DNA from: Clostridia bacterium
Lineage (GTDB): Bacteria; Bacillota_A; Clostridia; Oscillospirales; CAG-272
NCBI GenBank assembly: GCA_017652965.1
Contig: JAGBZZ010000048.1
Coordinates: 1-7,126 of the forward strand
Length of the DNA: 7,126 nt
Direction: 5' to 3'
Shown in pieces: positions 1-5,366 of this stretch (the stretch's first letter is position 1; every line of letters begins with the position of its first letter). Below the pieces are notes generated by a model that worked only from the letters and a program-made list of their open reading frames with translations, was not told the DNA's origin and did no database searches. The translations under genes and the position numbers were made by a program.

Positions 1-449
1 CCGGCATCGCGGGCAAGGTCGGCTTTTCCATCATTTCCATCGAAAAGGACATGATGAACTCCGAGCTTGGCTTTGGTCGCCGCGTCCTTGCGGTGCTGGA
101 GGAAAACTCTGTGAACTTTGAGCATCTGCCGTCGAGCATTGACTCTATGTGCGTGATCGTGAAGACAGAGGAGATCGCGGGCAAGCGCGAAGGCATCATG
201 AACGAGATCTTCCGTCTGACCAATCCCGATTCGGTACAGATTGAGGACGGTCTGGCACTGCTTGCCGTGGTGGGACGCGGCATGGTACGCTCTAAGGGTA
301 CGGCGGCACGCATCTTTGCCTCGCTTGCCAATGCCTCCATCAACATCCGCATGATCGACCAGGGCTCCAGCGAGCTTAACATCATCATCGGGATTGACGA
401 ATCGGACTATATCCCCGCCTTGCGCGCCATCTATAACGAGTTTAACTAA
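1..449 (+). CDS. Aspartate kinase, C-terminal regulatory part (partial)
   Basis: This is the 3' end of an aspartate kinase gene. The reading frame is open to the left edge from base 3, giving 148 visible residues before TAA at 447-449. The catalytic kinase domain is outside the window. What remains is the tandem ACT regulatory region. The first ACT unit begins near GFSIISIEKDMMNSELGFGR and runs through FEHLPSSIDSM. The second begins at LALLAVVGRGM and ends with IDQGSSELNIIIGI and RAIYNEFN. These strings are typical of LysC/ThrA/YclM-type monofunctional aspartokinases, which phosphorylate aspartate at the head of lysine, threonine and methionine synthesis. ACT pairs bind the feedback amino acid, but which one cannot be told here. 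The paralogue is not decided, so no symbol is given. A perfect terminator follows directly. Confidence 0.93.
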   Translation, partial: GIAGKVGFSIISIEKDMMNSELGFGRRVLAVLEENSVNFEHLPSSIDSMCVIVKTEEIAGKREGIMNEIFRLTNPDSVQIEDGLALLAVVGRGMVRSKGTAARIFASLANASINIRMIDQGSSELNIIIGIDESDYIPALRAIYNEFN

Positions 450-452
450 AAG

Positions 453-480
453 AAAAAGGGCAACCGCGGTTGCCCTTTTT
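453..480. terminator. Bidirectional intrinsic terminator, perfect 28-bp palindrome
   Basis: The 14-bp arms 453-466 and 467-480 are exact reverse complements. The GC-rich core GGGCAACCG/CGGTTGCCC is flanked by five A on the left and five T on the right, so it reads as a stem with a U-tract on either strand. It lies between the aspartate kinase stop (449) and the stop of the convergent minus-strand gene (484), and can serve both. Confidence 0.93.
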
Positions 481-483
481 CAC

Positions 484-909
484 TTAAGCCTTGAAGCTCT
501 GCAGGGTTCTTTCCACCCAGTCAAGAACCGTCTTTTTCTCCTCGTCGGTAACCTTCTTCATGAACTTAAAGGGAAGCCCACCGTTGACGGTAAGGATCTC
601 CTCGCAGAAGTTGGTGCCGGCCCCCTTGATCATATCGATAACGGGCTGAGCCTTGGCCATATCGCCGTCCACAACCAGCGCCACGTTCTGCGCGGTGTTC
701 TTGGTGAGGTTCTTGCAGAAAATCTCAAAAGCGGTCGAGTACTTAGCGGAGGCCGTCAGGAACAGGACAACGATTCTTTCGGTTTCGCAGGGATAAGCCG
801 GGGGAATCACATCGGCCGCGTAATTGGAATATTCGTCGGCTACAATCTTGGCAAGGGACAGCATTTTGCCTTTGCCGGTCGCAGTCAAGACACGCATTTT
901 CATCTTCAT
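484..909 (-). CDS. Small flavodoxin-like protein
   Basis: This 141-residue protein has the size and alternating beta/alpha pattern of short-chain flavodoxins. A first strand and loop (MRVLTATGKGKML, residues 5-17) sits where flavodoxins carry their FMN-phosphate loop. A hydrophobic strand IVVLFLTAS lies near residues 46-54, a third strand VALVVDGD near 76-83, and a final helix VLDWVERTL close to the C-terminus. The phosphate loop departs from the classic T-x-T-G-N-T pattern, reading TATGKGK, so FMN binding is uncertain. IPPAYPC follows the first helix. There is no signal peptide or membrane segment, so it is probably cytosolic. The start at 909 follows AAAGGAG with 11 bases between; methionines at 903 and 897 are alternatives. 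It has its own promoter and the shared terminator. The fold assignment is inference; it could be another Rossmann-like protein. Confidence 0.5.
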   Translation of the reverse strand: MKMKMRVLTATGKGKMLSLAKIVADEYSNYAADVIPPAYPCETERIVVLFLTASAKYSTAFEIFCKNLTKNTAQNVALVVDGDMAKAQPVIDMIKGAGTNFCEEILTVNGGLPFKFMKKVTDEEKKTVLDWVERTLQSFKA

Positions 910-929
910 AATTCTAAAATCTCCTTTTG

Positions 930-945
930 AGCCGTCTTAGCGGCT
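930..945 (-). other. Small leader hairpin
   Basis: AGCCG and CGGCT (930-934 and 941-945) can form a 5-bp stem with a 6-nt loop in the 5' leader of the flavodoxin-like gene, just upstream of its ribosome binding site. It is short and may be incidental. Confidence 0.25.
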
Positions 946-961
946 GTATTTTACACATCCC

Positions 962-990
962 ATTATACCATATTTATTCCGGAAAAGAAA
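962..990 (-). promoter_or_regulatory. Promoter for the flavodoxin-like gene
   Basis: Read on the minus strand there is a perfect TATAAT (962-967) preceded by TGG, which makes it an extended -10. The -35 at 17-bp spacing is weak (TTTCTT, 985-990). Start of transcription would be near 955, giving a leader of about 45 bases before the ATG at 909. Confidence 0.6.
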
Positions 991-1078
991 GCCCTTTTTT
1001 GAGATTTTTTGTATATATCCGCAAAAAATACCGCAAAGGAGGACAAAAATACGCTTTGTCAGGAAATTCCGCTCCCCT

Positions 1079-1110
1079 AAATTATACAAAATTTCTATTT
1101 TGTATAATTT
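1079..1110. repeat. 14-bp perfect inverted repeat in the divergent spacer
   Basis: The arms AAATTATACAAAAT (1079-1092) and ATTTTGTATAATTT (1097-1110) are exact reverse complements around the 4-nt spacer TTCT. The element is almost pure AT and carries a TATAAT on each strand, but neither has a usable -35 at the right distance. It lies between the promoters of two divergent genes, 89 bp from the -35 of one and 41 bp from the -35 of the other. A regulator-binding site is the simplest reading. A GC-poor hairpin without function is the alternative. The rest of the spacer (910-1213) holds the two promoters, an orphan AAAGGAGG at 1035-1042 without a start codon, and nothing else I recognise. Confidence 0.6.
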
Positions 1111-1150
1111 TATATTTGTTTTTTCTCACCCGTCTTTTGCGGTCTTGGGG

Positions 1151-1179
1151 TTGCAAAACGCGCGCGGTTTCGCTATAAT
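1151..1179 (+). promoter_or_regulatory. Promoter for the PHP-domain gene
   Basis: TTGCAA (1151-1156), a 17-bp spacer and a perfect TATAAT (1174-1179) make a good housekeeping-type promoter. Transcription would begin near 1186, leaving a leader of about 28 bases before the ATG at 1214, which includes the GAGGA ribosome binding site. Confidence 0.75.
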
Positions 1180-1213
1180 TATAGATAAGGAAAAACGAAG
1201 AGGACGTCTCAGA

Positions 1214-1960
1214 ATGAAATCCGATTCCCACATTCATATTCTCCCGGGTATTGATACCGGCCCTGCTACACCCGAAGAAGCCGCCGCCATGTTCCACCGC
1301 GCGTATGAGGACGGAGTCCGTACCTTTGTCGCTTCTCCGCACTACAGTGCCGACCGCGAAACGATCGGTGAATTTCTGGTGAAACGGCGCGCATCCTTCT
1401 CTCGCCTTGCCAAGGCGTGCGGCAAGCGGATCTACCGTGTGCAATTCCTTGCCTCCGCCGAGGTTCAGCTTTTTCCGGGTGTTGCCGCCCTTCCCGATCT
1501 TCTTGCGCTTTGTATCCCGGGGACGACGCTTCTGCCGGTTGCATTTGCCCCGTCCTGTGGCATCTCAAACGACATCATGCGGGAACTGGCACACCTTGTA
1601 CAAAAACGCGGCCTTACACCGATGTTTTGCCATTTAGAGCGTCTGCACGCCCTCTTTTTGCCCGAAAGCTTTGAAGCGCTTCTCTCTTTTACCCACGGGG
1701 TTTTCTGTGTCAGCGCATCCGCTTTTCCCTCGGGTGAGCTGGCGGCGGCTATCATACGCGCCATCGGAAAAGGAAAACGCTTTCTGCTTGCCTCCAACGC
1801 TCACAACAACACAAAGAGGCCGCCGCTTTTGGTACCACGGCAGACAGATGCCTTGGATGGCCCCTCGCATTTCGCCTTCAGGCGGCTATCCCGGGATACC
1901 GATGCCTTCTTTTTAAGCCTGCGGCGCGAAAATGCACCGCGTATGACCTTTGTTACATAG
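1214..1960 (+). CDS. CpsB/YwqE-like PHP-domain phosphatase homologue, divergent
   Basis: The 248-residue product has the PHP-domain layout of CpsB/CapC/YwqE, the Mn-dependent protein tyrosine phosphatases that control capsule and exopolysaccharide kinases. Visible motifs are HIHILPGID (6-14), VASPHY (39-44), SAEVQL (81-86), CHLERLHAL (139-147) and ASNAHNNTKRPP (193-204), matching the family's HxH-LPGIDDGP, TPHH, AEIxL, AHxERY and ASDxHNxxxRPP. Three conserved positions differ. The acidic pair after ILPGI reads DT instead of DD. The Asp before the last His is Asn195. The acidic residue expected in the strand before GLTP appears to be Ala110. The metal site may therefore be altered or lost. No kinase or polysaccharide gene is nearby. 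The ATG at 1214 is chosen because the HxH motif must lie at the N-terminus and a GAGGA site precedes it; the frame runs further upstream but lacks family similarity there. Confidence 0.8.
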   Translation: MKSDSHIHILPGIDTGPATPEEAAAMFHRAYEDGVRTFVASPHYSADRETIGEFLVKRRASFSRLAKACGKRIYRVQFLASAEVQLFPGVAALPDLLALCIPGTTLLPVAFAPSCGISNDIMRELAHLVQKRGLTPMFCHLERLHALFLPESFEALLSFTHGVFCVSASAFPSGELAAAIIRAIGKGKRFLLASNAHNNTKRPPLLVPRQTDALDGPSHFAFRRLSRDTDAFFLSLRRENAPRMTFVT

Positions 1961-2213
1961 CTTTTTTGTGCCCCATGTATTTTTTTCGTGTCGCTTCCCC
2001 GCCGCGCAGATGCCGCTCGGACTTATTGATCTCCAGCACCTTTTTGGCCAAGCGATACAAGGCCGGGTTTACCCACGGCAAATGCATGGTGATATCCTTA
2101 TGCACCGTGCTTTTGCTTACCTCGAAATGCCGCGCGGCACTGCGCACCGTAGCATTGTTTTCCACAAGGTATTCCGCAAAGATCTCGCAACGCTCTCTTT
2201 CTCTTTGATACAC
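1953..2213 (-). CDS. spoIIID: Sporulation transcriptional regulator SpoIIID
   Basis: The 86-residue protein matches SpoIIID, the small DNA-binding regulator made in the mother cell under sigma-E that switches part of that regulon on or off. Clear family marks are a helix-turn-helix (TVRSAARHFEVSKSTVHKD, residues 22-40), then LPWVNPAL, and the signature RHLRGGEATRKKY near residues 67-79. The start is GTG at 2211-2213, preceded by a strong GAGGAGGG with a 7-base gap; no ATG serves this position. A sigma-E-like promoter is visible upstream. The stop lies inside the end of the convergent PHP gene, so the two coding regions share 8 bp and there is no classical terminator between them. The gene's presence implies an endospore-forming host. 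Family assignment is near certain; target genes cannot be read from here. Confidence 0.96.
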   Translation of the reverse strand: MYQRERERCEIFAEYLVENNATVRSAARHFEVSKSTVHKDITMHLPWVNPALYRLAKKVLEINKSERHLRGGEATRKKYMGHKKAM

Positions 2214-2244
2214 CGTAGTGCCCTCCTCACAAATGCGTTATTAC

Positions 2245-2273
2245 ATTTTATGAAAGGCTCCACAAAGAAATGC
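2245..2273 (-). promoter_or_regulatory. Sigma-E-like promoter for spoIIID
   Basis: On the minus strand GCATTTC (2267-2273), a 14-bp spacer and CATAAAAT (2245-2252) resemble the mother-cell sigma-E pattern (KMATATT, 14-15 bp, CATACAHT): the -10 differs at one base and the -35 at two. Start would be near 2238, about 25 bases before the GTG. B. subtilis spoIIID is known to be sigma-E dependent, which supports the reading. The -35 covers the ATG (2270-2272) of the divergent methyltransferase gene. Confidence 0.6.
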
Positions 2274-3049
2274 AAAAGGAATTCGAAAAATTCTCCCCTG
2301 CCACCCTGTTTGAGGGGATGACGTCCATTCGTGCCATTTTTCTTGCGCGCCAAAAGGAGAATCTTGAAAACGACCGCAGGATACTTCGTCTGTTTTTTGC
2401 GCAGGAAAGCGAGCGCAAGCTGGCAAAGGAGCTTGGTTGGCTGCGCCACCGTGCCGAGGAGGACGGCTTCCCTATCATTCCCCTGCCACAGGAGGAAATT
2501 GCGGCTATGGCCACGGGAAACACCCATGGCGGCATCCTGGCAGAATGCACGGCGAGAACCGTTCCTGTCCTCCAAAGCCACGATAAGCTGCCAAGAAACG
2601 GCTTTTTGGCGATGCTGGACGGTATAGAGGATCCCTACAACTTCGGCTATGCCCTGCGCTCGCTTTATGCGGCGGGGGCGGACGGCATCATCCTGCCTGA
2701 GCGCAACTGGATGAGCGCGGCCGGGGTCGTAGCCAGGGCATCTGCGGGCGCATCCGAGCTTTTGCCGCTTTACACCGCCGATCCGACGGAGGCCGCCCTT
2801 GTTTGCAAAAGGGCCGGCTACCGTATCGTATGTGCCGATACCCGCACCGATACGCTCCTCCCGGATGCCGACCTGCAAAAGCCCCTCCTTTTGATCGTAG
2901 GCGGCGAAAAGCGCGGCATCTCCCGTACCCTGCTTGATACCTGCGACATCGCCGTAAAGATCCCCTACGCCCGCGAGTTCAACGCTTCCCTTTCCGCCGC
3001 ATCTGCCACCACGATGCTGGCCTATGAGATCATGCGGCAAAATCGATAA
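2270..3049 (+). CDS. SpoU/TrmH-family RNA methyltransferase
   Basis: This 259-residue protein is a SPOUT-class 2'-O-ribose RNA methyltransferase using S-adenosylmethionine, probably acting on rRNA or tRNA in the cytosol. The three family motifs are in order: LDGIEDPYNFGYALRS (116-131, with Asn124 and Arg130), IVGGEKRGIS (209-218), and KIPYAREFNASLSAA (230-244, Asn238) leading to the helix MLAYEIM. The knotted SAM-binding core is thus complete. The first hundred residues form a substrate-binding domain (EGMTSIRAIF near 15-24, GNTHGGILAE near 83-92) as in TrmH/RlmB/AviRb-type members. Motif 2 reads GGEKRGIS where many relatives have GNEGxGLS. The start has only a weak GAAAGG at 12 bases. The gene is divergent from spoIIID with 56 bp between them and ends at a bidirectional terminator. 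The exact target nucleotide cannot be inferred. Confidence 0.9.
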   Translation: MQKEFEKFSPATLFEGMTSIRAIFLARQKENLENDRRILRLFFAQESERKLAKELGWLRHRAEEDGFPIIPLPQEEIAAMATGNTHGGILAECTARTVPVLQSHDKLPRNGFLAMLDGIEDPYNFGYALRSLYAAGADGIILPERNWMSAAGVVARASAGASELLPLYTADPTEAALVCKRAGYRIVCADTRTDTLLPDADLQKPLLLIVGGEKRGISRTLLDTCDIAVKIPYAREFNASLSAASATTMLAYEIMRQNR

Positions 3050-3058
3050 ACCCGAATG

Positions 3059-3092
3059 CAAAAAGGAGATGTGCAAGCACATCTCCTTTTTG
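3059..3092. terminator. Bidirectional intrinsic terminator
   Basis: The 16-bp arms 3059-3074 and 3077-3092 are exact reverse complements (CAAAAAGGAGATGTGC and its partner) around AA. The stem ends in a run of T on either strand. It lies between the methyltransferase stop (3049) and the convergent zinc-ribbon gene stop (3110), and serves both. Confidence 0.93.
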
Positions 3093-3109
3093 TTTGGCAT
3101 TAGCCGAGA

Positions 3110-3517
3110 TTACTTATCGCAGCCGGTGCAGCCCTCGCAGGACTCACCGTCGCAGGTGCAATCAAAGGCTTCGCCGCAGGCGGGGCATACCAGGCTGGCG
3201 GGGTCGCAATCCTCATCAAAGCAAACCGTCTCGCCGCAGGCGGGGCAGGTCACTTCATAAAAATCGTCATCCTCGTCCTCATCCTCGCACTCCTCATCGT
3301 CGTAAAGAAGCGCCTCCACGTCGCCAAGATCCTCGTCCAGCTCCTCGCAATAATCGCGAAGCTCACGGCACTCGACCTCCAGATCGTTGATTCTCTCAGC
3401 CATTTCGCCCACAAGAGCAATCAGCTCGCCAAACAGCTTGCCCTCCGCCTTGGAGGCATCGATGCCGAAGCCCTCGTAAAGGCCCTTAAGGTATGCCGCT
3501 TTTTCATTGATATCCAT
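3110..3517 (-). CDS. Acidic coiled-coil protein with zinc ribbon and Cys-rich tail
   Basis: The 135-residue protein has three parts. Residues 1-30 (MDINEKAAYLKGLYEGFGID) resemble the N-terminal domain of a clostridial family that I recall being named after C. difficile CD1247. Residues 30-70 are a helical, heptad-like stretch rich in Glu, Asp and Leu, leading into a very acidic linker (72-87). Then CPAC at 91-94 and CPAC at 111-114 form a likely zinc ribbon, followed by a tail with five more cysteines (120, 122, 127, 130, 133). Two further cysteines, 99 and 104, lie between the CPAC pairs. No DNA-binding helix-turn-helix is seen, and function is unknown. ATG at 3515-3517 follows AGGAGG with 8 bases. 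The gene lies 60 bp downstream of efp with no promoter of its own visible, so it is probably co-transcribed through a GC-rich hairpin. Confidence 0.85.
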   Translation of the reverse strand: MDINEKAAYLKGLYEGFGIDASKAEGKLFGELIALVGEMAERINDLEVECRELRDYCEELDEDLGDVEALLYDDEECEDEDEDDDFYEVTCPACGETVCFDEDCDPASLVCPACGEAFDCTCDGESCEGCTGCDK

Positions 3518-3545
3518 ATTCTCTTCCTCCTATCTAAAATTCAGA

Positions 3546-3568
3546 TGCCGCCGCAAAACGCGGCGGCA
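3546..3568 (-). other. GC-rich intercistronic hairpin between efp and the zinc-ribbon gene
   Basis: TGCCGCCGC and GCGGCGGCA (3546-3554 and 3560-3568) pair perfectly over 9 bp with a 5-nt loop. On the transcribed minus strand the stem is followed by TCTGAATTTT rather than a clean U-run, so it is at best a leaky terminator. It could instead stop 3' decay of the efp message or set the level of the downstream gene. Confidence 0.6.
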
Positions 3569-3577
3569 CTCATGGAA

Positions 3578-4141
3578 TTACGCTCTTTCGAGATATTCGC
3601 CAACTCTCGTATCGATACGGATCTGGTCACCGGTATTGATGAAGATCGGCACTCTGACAACAGCACCGGTCTCAAGGGTGGCGGCCTTCGTCACGTTCGT
3701 AGCAGTATCGCCGCGAACACCGGGCTCGGTATCGGTAACCTCAAGGGTCACAAATACGGGCGGCTCAACGCCGAAGACATTGCCCTTGTAAGAAATGATT
3801 TTACAAACGGTATTCTCCTTCACGAACTTAAAGTTATCGCTCAGCTTCTCAGCGTTGAGGGGCATCTGCTCATAGGTCTCAGGATCCATGAAGTAGTAAA
3901 GGTCACCGTCAGTGTAGAGATATTCCATATCTCTGCGCTCGATGTAAGCACCCTCGAACTTATCGGTGGGGTTGAAGGTCTTTTCAATCACACCGCCGTT
4001 GATCACGTCCTTCAGCTTAGTGCGGACGAAGGCGGCGCCCTTACCGGGCTTCACGTGCTGGAATTCCAGAACCTGAACGACCTTACCCTCCATCTCGAAG
4101 GTTACGCCGTTTCTAAAATCACCTGCGATTACAACTTCCAT
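3578..4141 (-). CDS. efp: Translation elongation factor P
   Basis: The 187-residue product is full-length EF-P, which binds between the ribosomal P and E sites and relieves stalling at consecutive prolines. The N-terminal KOW-like domain carries the loop [12 protein letters not shown]; Lys34, the third residue of PGKG, is the position modified in B. subtilis (Lys32) and E. coli (Lys34). The middle and C-terminal OB domains follow, with [19 protein letters not shown], then [11 protein letters not shown] and the closing [12 protein letters not shown]. The retained lysine is compatible with lysine-type modification, but no modifying enzyme is in the window. The frame opens further upstream, yet the ATG at 4139-4141 is chosen because it matches the family's N-terminus (VIAGDFRNG) and follows GGGAG by 9 bases. 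It has its own promoter and lies downstream of an Xaa-Pro peptidase gene, a pairing common in Firmicutes. Confidence 0.97.
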   Translation of the reverse strand: MEVVIAGDFRNGVTFEMEGKVVQVLEFQHVKPGKGAAFVRTKLKDVINGGVIEKTFNPTDKFEGAYIERRDMEYLYTDGDLYYFMDPETYEQMPLNAEKLSDNFKFVKENTVCKIISYKGNVFGVEPPVFVTLEVTDTEPGVRGDTATNVTKAATLETGAVVRVPIFINTGDQIRIDTRVGEYLERA

Positions 4142-4218
4142 TTTACAATTCTCCCAGCGGTTTTCGAATTTTTTTGAAAGAGTCTGTTCCCCTCCCCCGC
4201 TCAGGAAGTGGCTCTCTC

Positions 4219-4233
4219 TGCCGACAGGCGGCA
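4219..4233 (-). other. Small hairpin in the efp leader
   Basis: TGCCG and CGGCA (4219-4223 and 4229-4233) form a 5-bp stem with a 5-nt loop, soon after the predicted efp transcription start, within a leader of about 100 bases. No riboswitch or T-box was recognised in this leader. Confidence 0.3.
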
Positions 4234-4246
4234 TCCATACAGATAT

Positions 4247-4275
4247 ATTGTATACCAAAACTGTAAATTTTGCAA
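4247..4275 (-). promoter_or_regulatory. Promoter for efp
   Basis: Minus-strand TTGCAA (4270-4275), a 17-bp spacer and TACAAT (4247-4252) form a good housekeeping promoter in the 163-bp gap between the M24 peptidase stop and efp. Start would be near 4240. The -35 is identical to that of the PHP-domain gene. A weak GCAAT/ATTGC inverted repeat overlaps the -35. Confidence 0.7.
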
Positions 4276-4304
4276 TAGGTAATTGCGAAAAAGATTGTAT
4301 TTTT

Positions 4305-5366
4305 TCAAAAAAGTTCGATCAATTCCTTGCTTGAGGCGGTCAGATCCCAGAAGCCCTCCTCTGTTACTACCCCCATATCCTCGATGCGGCACCCGCAGGA
4401 TCCCTCGCGGTAGATCCCCGGCTCGGCGGTCACCACGTTTCCGACTGCCAGCGGAAGGTCAGACCGCGCCGAAAGACGCGGCATCTCATGGATTTCAAGC
4501 CCCACACCATGCCCAAAGCTATGCCCAAAAAGGCCGCGATACCCTGCAGCATTGATGTGTGTACGTGCGGCGGCATCCACAAGCTTACCGGGGACACCGG
4601 CGGCGATAGCCTCAATACCGAGGTGCTGTGCCTCTAAAACTGTCGCATAGATATGCTTCATTTCGGCTGTGGCCTTTCCAAGCGAGACGGTTCTCGTCAT
4701 ATCCGAGGCGTAGCCGTTGACAAGTGCGCCGAAATCCATCGTCAAAAAGCCGCGCGACAGTGGCCTTCTGGACGGCAGACCGTGCGGCAGTGCGCTGGAT
4801 GCGCCCGAAACCGCGATGCTGGGAAAGGCGACACCGTCTGCCCCATGGCGACGCATGAAGAATTCAAGCTCCAGCACCACGTCCACCTCGGTCATTGTGG
4901 GGGTAAGCACCGAAAGAATATGGGTATAGGCGGCATCGGTGATGGCCTGGGCGCGGCGGATACACTCGATTTCCTCTGCATCCTTAACGGCGCGCAAGGT
5001 CTGGATCGCTTCCCCGATCGGAACAAGCGTGAGCCCGAGAGGCGCAAGGAGAGCCGTGTACGCGGCGCAGGTAGTGGCAAAGTCCTCATACATCAAGCGG
5101 CTCACGCGGGCATCCCGAAGGGTATCACGGATAAAGTCTATCGCAACCGTAGGAGTGATGACCGTTATAGAGCCGTCCACCTCGCGCATGGCCTCCTCGC
5201 GATATCGAAAATCGGTGATCAGGTAGGTTTTATCCTGTAAAAGCAGGACAAATCCGTCAGAAAAATGGAAGCCCACCGCATAACGCTGTGAGATCTCGGA
5301 CGTGAGAAGCATCGCCTCTGCCTCGGATGAGGCCAAAAGGGCCTGTAATTTTGCAACGTGATTCAT
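4305..5366 (-). CDS. M24-family Xaa-Pro aminopeptidase-like metallopeptidase
   Basis: The 353-residue protein has the two-part layout of PepP/PepQ-type peptidases, which remove N-terminal residues next to proline or split Xaa-Pro dipeptides in the cytosol. Residues 1-125 are the creatinase-like N-domain ([12 protein letters not shown] near 48-59). Residues 130-345 are the pita-bread catalytic domain. All five expected dimetal ligands are present: Asp211 (MDFGAL), Asp222 (YASDMTRT), His286 ([12 protein letters not shown]), Glu315 (TAEPGIY) and Glu329 (RIEDMG). His195 in LPHG is the usual extra active-site histidine. Length fits the Firmicutes 350-360 residue form. The start ATG overlaps the upstream gene's stop (ATGA), with GGAGGG very close before it, suggesting translational coupling. 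The exact substrate (aminopeptidase or dipeptidase) is not decided, so no symbol is given. Confidence 0.93.
   Translation of the reverse strand: MNHVAKLQALLASSEAEAMLLTSEISQRYAVGFHFSDGFVLLLQDKTYLITDFRYREEAMREVDGSITVITPTVAIDFIRDTLRDARVSRLMYEDFATTCAAYTALLAPLGLTLVPIGEAIQTLRAVKDAEEIECIRRAQAITDAAYTHILSVLTPTMTEVDVVLELEFFMRRHGADGVAFPSIAVSGASSALPHGLPSRRPLSRGFLTMDFGALVNGYASDMTRTVSLGKATAEMKHIYATVLEAQHLGIEAIAAGVPGKLVDAAARTHINAAGYRGLFGHSFGHGVGLEIHEMPRLSARSDLPLAVGNVVTAEPGIYREGSCGCRIEDMGVVTEEGFWDLTASSKELIELF

Noticed and set aside
1035..1042. Perfect AAAGGAGG ribosome-binding-like sequence
   Set aside because: No ATG, GTG or TTG follows at a usable distance, so no gene can be supported.
927..1178. 83-codon plus-strand frame with hydrophobic stretches in the divergent spacer
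   Set aside because: AT-rich sequence gives Phe/Leu/Ile codons by chance; there is no ribosome binding site, and it crosses two promoters and the inverted repeat.
2117..3100. 327-codon minus-strand open frame opposite the methyltransferase and the spoIIID start
   Set aside because: It lies antisense to a gene with all three SPOUT motifs, and its product is Arg/Gly/His-rich with no family pattern. It is an open frame caused by codon bias.
3545..4177. 210-codon plus-strand open frame opposite efp
   Set aside because: EF-P is unmistakable on the other strand; this is its mirror.
4142..4258. 39-residue N-terminal extension of EF-P
   Set aside because: It is non-conserved and covers the predicted promoter and leader; the ATG at 4141 fits the family and has a ribosome binding site.
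4264..4307. Possible terminator after the M24 peptidase gene
   Set aside because: Only a 5-bp GCAAT/ATTGC stem with AT-rich flanks is visible; too weak to call, and it overlaps the efp -35.
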